This document shows positions 7,551 to 13,451 of a DNA stretch of 13,451 nt, in pieces; the stretch's first letter is position 1, and each line of letters starts with the position of its first letter. The notes below the pieces were generated by a model that was given only the letters and a program-made list of their open reading frames with translations, made no database searches and had not been told where the DNA came from. Source of the DNA: Bacteroidetes bacterium UBA4408. Lineage in GTDB: Bacteria; Bacteroidota; Bacteroidia; UBA4408. The position numbers and the translations under genes were made by a program. The stretch is from contig DGQS01000123.1 of assembly GCA_002389785.1 (NCBI GenBank), positions 1 through 13,451 on the forward strand, in the 5' to 3' direction.

Positions 7551-7586
7551 TACGTCCTACATGCGTAACTTATTTTTTTGACAATT
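7535..7586. repeat. 12-bp perfect inverted repeat across the metalloprotease stop codon
   Basis: AATTGTCAAAAA (7535-7546) is the exact reverse complement of TTTTTGACAATT (7575-7586). The left arm encodes part of the conserved protease C-terminus. The 28-nt loop holds the stop codon and a smaller hairpin, TACG (7551-7554) with CGTA (7564-7567), followed by a run of seven T (7573-7579) that could act as a weak intrinsic terminator. The outer stem would bury that T run, so the two structures may compete. Function is inferred. Confidence 0.5.
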
Positions 7587-7605
7587 AGCAAAACTACCTG
7601 ATAAT
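7578..7605 (+). promoter_or_regulatory. Possible promoter for the acyltransferase gene
   Basis: TTGACA (7578-7583) and GATAAT (7600-7605) are separated by 16 bp and resemble a sigma-70-style promoter 12 nt before the ATG at 7618. A Bacteroidota-type TAnnTTTG box is not present here, and Bacteroidota do not normally use TTGACA/TATAAT promoters, so the assignment is weak. Confidence 0.25.
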
Positions 7606-7617
7606 TCGCTTTCGCTT

Positions 7618-8973
7618 ATGCTTTATCCCATATTAAAAATTATTATGCGTACTGCGGTAAGGGTTTTCTTTAAGGAAATCAGTTTTAGCGGGTACCGGAA
7701 TATTCCGAATAATAAACCAATCATATTTGCAGCAAATCATAATAGCGCGTTTATGGATGCTATTGTTGTGGCAGTTTTTATTGAACCACAAATTCACTTC
7801 TTAACTCGTTCAGATGTATTTAATACTCCTTTTAAAAATTGGATATTACGTAAAATGAATCTGATTCCGATTTACAGGTTGCAAGAAGGTGCTGAAAATT
7901 TGCATAAAAATCAGGAAGTATTTGCCGAGTGTTATCGTTTATTAAAAGATAATAAATGTTTAATAATTTTTTCAGAAGGGATATGCATTCAGGAAAAACG
8001 CTTGCAAAAACTGAAGAAAGGTACTGCACGCATCGCTTTTGGAGCAGAATTATCAACTAATTTTAATCTCGATTTGCAAGTTGTTCCGGTTGGAATTAAC
8101 TACAACAAGCCTTCTCAATTTAGAAGTAATTTGCATTTGCGCTTTGCATCACCGGTTGAGTTAAGTAATTATAAGGAACAGTTTCAACAAGATGAAAACC
8201 GAGCAATTACTGCATTTACCAGAGAGCTTGAAGATGCCATGCGAAAAGAAATACTTCATCTGAATCATAAAGAAACGGATCTTTTTTACGATCAATTAGC
8301 AGAATTGTATTATCCGTATTTGACAACTTCAACCAGTATTGGTAGTGAATATTACAAAAGTAAATTCGAGTTGCTGCGTGCTATTTCAGATGCTGTAAAT
8401 GAATTAATGGAGCAGCAACAAGATGCAATTCGATTAATGGCCGAAAAAACTAACAATTATTTTTCAGATCTAAGCCGATTAAGGTTAAAGGATAAGTTTA
8501 TTTCAAAACCAGGCTCCGGAAACAAAATTTGGGTTTTGATACACTTAGTGCTTGCTTTAGTAGGCCTTCCTTTGCATGCAATTTCTTTAGTATTTAATTA
8601 TTTACCGTATAAAATTCCTTATAAAATTGCTAAAAAAACCTGCAAGCATATTGAGTTTGTTGCATCTGTTATTATTGGATCGGCAGCGTTTTTATTTCTC
8701 TTTTCATTCCTACTTTGGGGAATATTATTTTCAGTATTGGCGACCACTTTAGCTTTAAAAATTGCTGCCTTTTTTGTAGTTCCATTATTGGGATTATACA
8801 GTTTGCAGTATTATAGTTTTATAAAAAATTCAGCTATTCGCTGGCGTATAGCCTTCAACAAATCGACGGTAGCAGTACTACAAGCAAGGAGGGAGGAACT
8901 ATTGAAAGAATTGGATACACTGTTGCTTGATAAAATAAAAAGCCGGAGTAAATCTACCCCGGCTTCCTATTAA
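7618..8973 (+). CDS. PlsC-like 1-acylglycerol-phosphate / glycerol-3-phosphate acyltransferase
   Basis: A 451-residue membrane-associated acyltransferase of the LPLAT superfamily, likely transferring acyl chains to glycerol-3-phosphate or lysophosphatidate in phospholipid synthesis. Motif I is FAANHNSAFMDA with H41 and D47; the spacing is H-x5-D rather than the H-x4-D of E. coli PlsC, as I recall for a Bacteroidota and fungal-GPAT-like subgroup. Motif II-like PIYRLQEG is at 84-91, motif III FSEG with the downstream KLKKGTARIAF at 118-141, and motif IV VVPVGINY at 155-162. A mostly helical middle section follows. The C-terminus carries hydrophobic segments at about 304-325 and 346-402 (two or three membrane helices), and a basic tail. 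The ATG at 7618 fits the family N-terminus. The last codons also form a hairpin that appears to terminate the opposing gene. Confidence 0.85.
   Translation: MLYPILKIIMRTAVRVFFKEISFSGYRNIPNNKPIIFAANHNSAFMDAIVVAVFIEPQIHFLTRSDVFNTPFKNWILRKMNLIPIYRLQEGAENLHKNQEVFAECYRLLKDNKCLIIFSEGICIQEKRLQKLKKGTARIAFGAELSTNFNLDLQVVPVGINYNKPSQFRSNLHLRFASPVELSNYKEQFQQDENRAITAFTRELEDAMRKEILHLNHKETDLFYDQLAELYYPYLTTSTSIGSEYYKSKFELLRAISDAVNELMEQQQDAIRLMAEKTNNYFSDLSRLRLKDKFISKPGSGNKIWVLIHLVLALVGLPLHAISLVFNYLPYKIPYKIAKKTCKHIEFVASVIIGSAAFLFLFSFLLWGILFSVLATTLALKIAAFFVVPLLGLYSLQYYSFIKNSAIRWRIAFNKSTVAVLQARREELLKELDTLLLDKIKSRSKSTPASY
8931..8965 (-). terminator. Intrinsic terminator of the 8984-9526 gene, inside the opposing CDS
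   Basis: Read on the minus strand, a 7-bp stem AAGCCGG/CCGGCTT (8965-8959 with 8946-8940) with a 12-nt loop is followed by TTTATTTTA (8939-8931), so the transcript would show CCGGC then a U-rich tail. It begins 18 nt after the minus-strand stop. On the plus strand the same hairpin has no T run after it, so polarity favours the minus-strand gene. It lies within the last codons of the acyltransferase gene. Confidence 0.7.
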
Positions 8974-8983
8974 ATGTGTTATA

Positions 8984-9526
8984 TTAAATTGTAATCTTTA
9001 CAATTTCACTTACTTGTCCTACTTCCATTTCCTCGTCAATAAATACTACTTTATATTCACGTTCTTCAGATAAATTTACATCCAATTTTGGTCGATTGTC
9101 GAGATAAGGAGAAAAAGTATCCATAGCTAGAAATTTAAATTCTTTTTCAAAGCCACGTCTACCATAAATTTTAGCTGTTAATTTAAAATTATTCGCAAAG
9201 TTAACTGCCACATTAAAACCTGTATGCATTAACTTAATTTCCGGTTTTAATTCGGCATACTCTGGCTTTGGTTTCGAATCAGGTTTTAGCTGTGTTTGAT
9301 ACTCAGAACTAACCTGAAAATCTTTTTTGATTCGCACGCGCGGCTCTTCCGATGGAAGTTCGGTATTGTAATTCGCCTTTTGATTTTGGCTTGTTGGAAT
9401 TTCTGCGGCCACAAAATTTAATTGTGCTGCTGCTTTATTTTTATCGATGGGTGAAAATAATTTAAAAAATGAATGATCTAAAAAGGAACTGAAACCGTTT
9501 TTAGGAAGTGATAAGTGCTTTGCCAT
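8984..9526 (-). CDS. Hypothetical protein with a charged linker and a beta-rich C-terminal region
   Basis: I do not recognise this 180-residue protein. It has no signal peptide or membrane segment. The N-terminal part (1-45) has an aromatic patch (FSSFLDHSFFKLFSP, 12-26). A polar, proline- and lysine-rich stretch with repeated KP dipeptides (about 45-98) looks disordered. The C-terminal 80 residues alternate hydrophobic and polar residues (FNVAVNFANNFKLTAKIYG, then YKVVFIDEE and VSEIVKITI), suggesting a small beta-sandwich, perhaps Ig- or FN3-like, though no signature supports that. The ATG at 9526 is preceded by an A-rich stretch and no Shine-Dalgarno. It is a single gene with its own terminator just downstream and about 470 bp of non-coding DNA upstream. 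The coding call is supported by a long clean frame, a terminator at the right place and plausible composition. Confidence 0.7.
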   Translation of the reverse strand: MAKHLSLPKNGFSSFLDHSFFKLFSPIDKNKAAAQLNFVAAEIPTSQNQKANYNTELPSEEPRVRIKKDFQVSSEYQTQLKPDSKPKPEYAELKPEIKLMHTGFNVAVNFANNFKLTAKIYGRRGFEKEFKFLAMDTFSPYLDNRPKLDVNLSEEREYKVVFIDEEMEVGQVSEIVKITI

Positions 9527-9698
9527 GTTGTGTTTTTTTTATAGTTTATTTTCTCTCTTCTAACATTTCAACGCTTTTATCTTTTTAAAGGTTACATACA
9601 TCTACAATTTAATTAGTAAACAATTCATTAACAATGCTTAACTCTTTTGTAAAGTTCGTTACTTGCAATACTATTGATGGTTAAATCGGTAAATTTTC

Positions 9699-9741
9699 TG
9701 CCAGCTAGTAACTGACAATAGTGAATTGAAGTAACTGGCAA
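9699..9741. repeat. Short direct and inverted repeat pair, possible operator
   Basis: AGTAACTGACAA (9707-9718) and AGTAACTGGCAA (9730-9741) differ at one base and start 23 bp apart, about two helical turns. TGCCAG at 9699-9704 is the exact reverse complement of CTGGCA at 9735-9740. This could be a paired protein-binding site, but so short a repeat in AT-rich DNA may arise by chance. Confidence 0.3.
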
Positions 9742-9803
9742 GGTTTAATTTGTTGTTTGAAAAAAAGTTTTATGTTTTATCTATTTGAAATCATCAAAAA
9801 CGA

Positions 9804-9832
9804 TTTGAGCTTCCAAAGTTAGGTATAATTTG
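9804..9832 (+). promoter_or_regulatory. Possible upstream promoter in the intergenic region
   Basis: TTTG (9804-9807), resembling a -33 element, precedes TATAATTTG (9824-9832), which resembles a -7 box with one extra base. If used, it would give a leader of about 160 nt for the gene at 10001. Weaker than the match at 9941. Confidence 0.25.
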
Positions 9833-9940
9833 TAACTAAATTTTCTAAATGCTTAATTATCAAAAAGTAATTCACAAATGTAGGTTATTAATTCGATCTT
9901 ACAGTCATCGAAAAAATAGGTTTCTATTTGTAAAATTCAA

Positions 9941-9948
9941 TAAATTTG
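9941..9948 (+). promoter_or_regulatory. Bacteroidota -7 element for the surface-protein gene
   Basis: TAAATTTG is an exact TAnnTTTG match, identical to the box upstream of phoH. It predicts a start at about 9954 and a leader of about 47 nt before ATG 10001. The leader is A/C-rich (with the paired AATAACCC) and lacks a Shine-Dalgarno. No -33 TTG at the standard spacing is evident; TTTG at 9927-9930 is too close. Confidence 0.5.
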
Positions 9949-10000
9949 TGCATTGAGTAAAGTAATAACCCTAAATAACCCATAAAACCAACACACCCCT

Positions 10001-13000
10001 ATGAAAAAATTACTTTTTATAGTTCTGTTAAACTTAACTATTATACCGGCATCCATGGCCTCACACCTAATGGGAGGGGAAATTACCTGGGAATGCATGA
10101 ATACAGGAAGGTATGTTTTTACCATGAAAATTTACCGTGACTGTAATGGAAGTACAATTGGAACCGGAGTTCAAACTTTAGATGTAAGTAACTATTCTGG
10201 TGGACTAACTTCTATAACAATGAATTGGCAGTACTCTCGTGATATTTCTCCTAAATGTTATGATCCTGCATTACAAAAAACATGCGGTCCACAACTTCCA
10301 GGAGGTTCATTTGGTACTGTAGGTGGAGCAAATAATAATGGAGCAGTAGAAGAATTAGTTTTTAAATCTAATCCAACACTTTTAACCGGAGTTCCCGGGG
10401 TAAATGGATGGGTTTTCAGTTGGAGCTTATGTTGCAGAAATACTGCTATTACCAACTTATCAAATCCAGGTAGTGCCGGATTTTGTTTACGTGCAAAAAT
10501 GTTTAGATACAATGTTGCAGGGGTTGGTAAAAATGCAAATCCATGTTACGATTCATCACCACAATTTGCCGAACGACCTTCTACAATTATTTGTACAGGT
10601 TTTCCTTTCACCTACAATCACAATGCATTTGATAAAGAATTGGATTCACTAACTTATGAATGGGATAAACCGCTAAATGAATACACGGGAGGTACTTTTA
10701 ATGCTACCAATCCTGCACCTCTTGGTTTTGCCGGTGGTTATACCTTTAATAGCCCCTTGCCCAGTACCGCTCAAAATGCAAATAATATTCCTGCAACCGT
10801 AGACTTACACACAGGAGAAATATCGTATACATCGTTCACACAAGGTAACTACGTAACAGTTGTAAAAGTTACTGCTTTTAAGTGTGGCCAAAAAGTAGCC
10901 GAAATTTACCGTGAACTGCAAGTGGTACTATTGAGCTGTGGTGCAGGCAATAATCCCCCAGCTATTGTTCCTCCATTTGCAGGTAACAGTTATGATTTAA
11001 CTGAATTGGCAGGTGATACCGTAATTTTTGACCTTTTTGCTAATGACAACGATCCTCCCTTGCCTAACGGAAATCCTCAAACAGTTTCCATTACAATGTC
11101 GGGAGGTCAATTTGATACTACAACTTACGATACGGCATCGACTTTATGTAATAAACCTCCTTGTGCCGGTTTATTTCCAAAACCGCCTATCTTATCGCAA
11201 GGTACTGCCCATACCAAATTTGTTTGGGTAACTAACTGTAATCATATTTCCTATCTTACGGGGTGTAGCACCTATTCGAATACCTATACTTTCTTAGTCA
11301 CCTACCGAGATGATTATTGTCCGGCACCGGCACTTAAAATTAAAACAATAACCATAAAGGTATTAGCAAAAGCCATAATTAAACCCCCATCGGTTCGGTG
11401 TACCAAAGTGGAGCCAAATGGAGATGTTACGCTCAGTTGGGCAGCTCCTTCTGATACCGACAATACGTTTGAGTCCTATCACATATATGCCTCAAACACA
11501 AAAAATGGCCCCTATACAAAAATTGATAGCTTGATAAAAGGCGGCAGTATCGACATTAATACAACCTCTAAGCTATTAGTAGGTGCAAATGCCAATGCAG
11601 CTCCTGTTTATTATTATATGCGCTCTCGTTCTGGATGCTGGGGAAGAATTTTTTCAGGTAATTCAGACACCATTTGTACGATGAAACTTACTACTACTAA
11701 CATTGGTAATAATCAGGCCTCCCTGGTATGGAATGCCCCGCACAAACCATTGTTACCTACAGTAATTGGTAATTATAAAGTTTACCGTAAACTAAATGGA
11801 GTATGGTCGCAAATAGGGACAACAGCCGACACCAGTTTTATCGATACGATTGCTGTGTGTAATGAATTTATTGAATACCGAATTGATTTAGAAGATTCAG
11901 CATGTGTTTCTTCGTCATCAGTTAGCGGCGATAATTTTATCGACACAGTAGTACCCGATACTCCTTTACTATCCTTGGCAAGTGTAAATACCGGAAGCGA
12001 TTTAGCTGAAATTACTTGGCAGCCTGCTTTAGCTGACGATACACAAGGATACATTGTATATCAATTTGCAAATGGCGCTTATACTGTTTTGGATACTGTT
12101 TACGGAATAAACAATACCACTTACACAAATATTTTGAGCAATGCAGTGCTAATTCCTGAAAGCTATGCGGTTGCTTCTTTCGACAGTTGCAACAACATTA
12201 GTGCAATCAGTACAAGCTACAAAACAATGAACCTTGTTAATGTTAGCGATTTATGCTCAGGTTCAAACAATCTTCGATGGACCGCTTATAGTAATTTCGA
12301 TAATGGGGTAGATGTGTATGAAGTTTGGATGCGCACAAATTTTGGAAGCTATTCATTTTTAGCACAAGTTGATGCTAGCACGCTAAATTATACGCATACA
12401 GGTTTAGTTAACGGTACATTTTACGATTATTATATTGTCGCAAAAGAGGTATTAACAGGTAACCGATCAACTACCAATCATGTGAGTGTGTTAGCGAGTG
12501 TGCTTACTTTACCTAAGTTCACCTATTTGCGATATGCCTCGGTTACAGAAAACAATCATGTTGATATTGCATTTATTGCTGATACCAGTGCTACAATAAA
12601 AGAATACAAAATATTACGCGCTGATAATTCAAACGGACCATTTACTCAAATTGGAACTGTTGTGCAGGATACTTCACAGTTTACACATACGTTTTCAGAC
12701 TATACGGTTTCAACAGATATTCAAAGTTATTTTTACAAAGTGGTAACGGTTGATAGCTGTGGTATTGACGGACCGGTTTCGAACATTGCTAAAACCATCT
12801 TGGTAAATGCGGATGAAAATTTGAATTTAAAAAATTTAGTTCGTTGGACCGATTACCAAGGTTGGAGCACAGGAATTAAAGATGTTAAGCTTTATCGTTA
12901 TGTGAATTCAACAATTAATCCTGAACCTGTGGCTTTGATTCCTTTTGCTACTAACGAATACATTGACGATATTTCAAACTATACTTCTTACTCGGGTGAT

Positions 13001-13366
13001 TTTTGTTATTCAGTAATTGCACGAGAAGCTGCAGGAAACATTTATAATTATTCCGACTCAGCTCAATCTAACATGGTTTGTTTTAATCAACAATCTACCA
13101 TTTATGTACCAAATGCATTTTCTCCTACTGGAGCTAATCCTGTATTTAAGCCACATTCAGTGTTTGTAAATTCAGATGGTTATTTGTTACGCGTTTACAA
13201 TAAGTGGGGTCAAATGATGTTTGAATCTACCAATCCGGACAAAGGTTGGGATGGAAAAGTTTCGGGTGAAGTTGTACCACAAGGAGTTTATGTTTATGTA
13301 CTAAGATATAAAAATACTGCCGGTGCTGCCTTCGAAAAGCGAGGAGCCCTTACGATCATTAAATAA
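10001..13366 (+). CDS. Large secreted FN3-repeat surface protein with T9SS type B (CHU_C-type) sorting domain
   Basis: A 1121-residue exported protein. Residues 1-20 form a signal peptide (MKKLLFIVLLNLTIIPASMA) with likely cleavage before SHLMGG. Residues 21 to about 315 are a cysteine-rich module (11 Cys) starting SHLMGGEITWEC, a beginning I recall from many Bacteroidota T9SS type B proteins. About 316-455 is a beta-rich segment containing DLFANDNDPP, resembling cadherin-like or Ig-like linkers. About 460-1030 holds roughly six FN3-like repeats, each with a W-x-A/P strand (such as VTLSWAAP, ASLVWNAP, AEITWQPA) and a Y-x-V/I-Y strand (YKVYR, YIVYQ, YKILR). Residues 1034-1121 are the type B sorting domain: IYVPNAFSPTG, LRVYNKWGQMMFES, GWDGKVSGEVVPQGVYVYVLRY. 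It is probably displayed on or released from the cell surface; an adhesive role is inferred. No catalytic motif is visible. It ends in an intrinsic terminator. Confidence 0.93.
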   Translation: MKKLLFIVLLNLTIIPASMASHLMGGEITWECMNTGRYVFTMKIYRDCNGSTIGTGVQTLDVSNYSGGLTSITMNWQYSRDISPKCYDPALQKTCGPQLPGGSFGTVGGANNNGAVEELVFKSNPTLLTGVPGVNGWVFSWSLCCRNTAITNLSNPGSAGFCLRAKMFRYNVAGVGKNANPCYDSSPQFAERPSTIICTGFPFTYNHNAFDKELDSLTYEWDKPLNEYTGGTFNATNPAPLGFAGGYTFNSPLPSTAQNANNIPATVDLHTGEISYTSFTQGNYVTVVKVTAFKCGQKVAEIYRELQVVLLSCGAGNNPPAIVPPFAGNSYDLTELAGDTVIFDLFANDNDPPLPNGNPQTVSITMSGGQFDTTTYDTASTLCNKPPCAGLFPKPPILSQGTAHTKFVWVTNCNHISYLTGCSTYSNTYTFLVTYRDDYCPAPALKIKTITIKVLAKAIIKPPSVRCTKVEPNGDVTLSWAAPSDTDNTFESYHIYASNTKNGPYTKIDSLIKGGSIDINTTSKLLVGANANAAPVYYYMRSRSGCWGRIFSGNSDTICTMKLTTTNIGNNQASLVWNAPHKPLLPTVIGNYKVYRKLNGVWSQIGTTADTSFIDTIAVCNEFIEYRIDLEDSACVSSSSVSGDNFIDTVVPDTPLLSLASVNTGSDLAEITWQPALADDTQGYIVYQFANGAYTVLDTVYGINNTTYTNILSNAVLIPESYAVASFDSCNNISAISTSYKTMNLVNVSDLCSGSNNLRWTAYSNFDNGVDVYEVWMRTNFGSYSFLAQVDASTLNYTHTGLVNGTFYDYYIVAKEVLTGNRSTTNHVSVLASVLTLPKFTYLRYASVTENNHVDIAFIADTSATIKEYKILRADNSNGPFTQIGTVVQDTSQFTHTFSDYTVSTDIQSYFYKVVTVDSCGIDGPVSNIAKTILVNADENLNLKNLVRWTDYQGWSTGIKDVKLYRYVNSTINPEPVALIPFATNEYIDDISNYTSYSGDFCYSVIAREAAGNIYNYSDSAQSNMVCFNQQSTIYVPNAFSPTGANPVFKPHSVFVNSDGYLLRVYNKWGQMMFESTNPDKGWDGKVSGEVVPQGVYVYVLRYKNTAGAAFEKRGALTIIK

Positions 13367-13389
13367 TATCCTTGAATTTAATTTAAAAG

Positions 13390-13417
13390 CCGCTTCCAGT
13401 AATTGGGAGCGGTTTTT
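13390..13417 (+). terminator. Intrinsic terminator after the surface-protein gene
   Basis: CCGCTTCCA (13390-13398) pairs with TGGGAGCGG (13404-13412) in a 9-bp stem with one G-U pair and a 5-nt loop, followed by TTTTT (13413-13417). It begins 24 nt after the stop codon. A run of four A before the stem means it could also work on the opposite strand for a gene beyond the right edge. Confidence 0.88.
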
Positions 13418-13451
13418 CTATGCTAGTTTACAAGCTATTCTCAGGGTTATT

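Larger units (their letters stand above)
9527..10000. other. 474-bp AT-rich intergenic region between divergent genes
   Basis: No convincing gene or known RNA family is seen here. It separates the divergent 8984-9526 gene and the 1121-residue surface protein gene. It contains a near-identical 12-mer pair with a linked inverted arm (9699-9741), promoter-like sites on the plus strand (9804-9832 and 9941-9948), a TAnnTTTG match on the minus strand (TACATTTG, 9882-9875) that is far from the minus-strand gene, and a short tandem AATAACCC pair at 9964-9971 and 9974-9981 just before the downstream start. The length is unusual for this otherwise tightly packed window. Confidence 0.7.

Noticed and set aside
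9699..9741. The repeat pair as the start of a CRISPR array
   Set aside because: Only two 12-bp units with an 11-bp gap; CRISPR repeats and spacers are much longer, and no cas gene is present.
11782..12054. Open frame of 90 codons on the minus strand inside the surface-protein gene
   Set aside because: A shadow of the FN3-repeat coding region with no motifs. The frames at 10258-10512 (minus), 10404-10652 and 11028-11231 (plus) are rejected for the same reason.
6288..13366. An undescribed defence or mobile system built from the T9SS proteins and the unknown gene
   Set aside because: No nuclease, toxin, reverse transcriptase, transposase, integrase or flanking repeats were found, and the orientations and spacings do not suggest a single functional unit.

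Overview
The window is AT-rich DNA from a member of the Bacteroidota. The lineage call rests on four things. Two encoded proteins end in C-terminal sorting domains of the type IX secretion system (T9SS), one type A and one type B. Several genes are preceded by matches to the Bacteroidota -7 promoter element TAnnTTTG. Start codons generally lack a Shine-Dalgarno sequence. The housekeeping proteins (PhoH, RibD, a long-form PurC) have Bacteroidota-like features. I cannot place it below phylum or class.

Layout. Bases 2-1072 (+) hold the 3' part of a PLP-dependent class I/II aminotransferase that runs off the left edge. It converges on, and overlaps by 14 bp, a compact five-gene minus-strand cluster (4253 down to 1059). 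In transcription order the cluster encodes a DUF62/SAM-hydroxide-adenosyltransferase-fold protein, a small ABM-fold monooxygenase-like protein, RibD (riboflavin synthesis), guanine deaminase GuaD and a YigZ/IMPACT-family protein. Spacings of -20, -4, +4 and +32 nt suggest one operon. Diverging from it at about 4290 is a plus-strand run: PhoH-family ATPase, PurC (purine synthesis), a secreted M43-type zinc metalloprotease with a T9SS tail, and a membrane-anchored PlsC-like acyltransferase. A minus-strand gene of unknown function (8984-9526) converges on the acyltransferase, and its apparent terminator lies inside the last codons of the acyltransferase gene. A 474-bp non-coding stretch (9527-10000) with repeats and promoter-like sites precedes a 1121-residue secreted multidomain protein with fibronectin-III-like repeats and a type B T9SS tail, which ends at a clear intrinsic terminator (13390-13417).

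How the genes relate. GuaD, RibD and PurC touch purine and purine-derived metabolism (guanine catabolism, the GTP-derived riboflavin intermediate, de novo IMP synthesis). The metalloprotease and the large FN3 protein are cell-surface or secreted T9SS clients. I see no CRISPR array, tRNA, rRNA, insertion sequence, phage gene or recognisable defence system. The window looks mainly like ordinary chromosomal core DNA. The most interesting points are the apparent loss of the canonical Asp/Arg/His triad in the DUF62 protein, overlapping divergent promoter elements, a terminator embedded in an opposing gene, and a 12-bp perfect inverted repeat across the metalloprotease stop codon.
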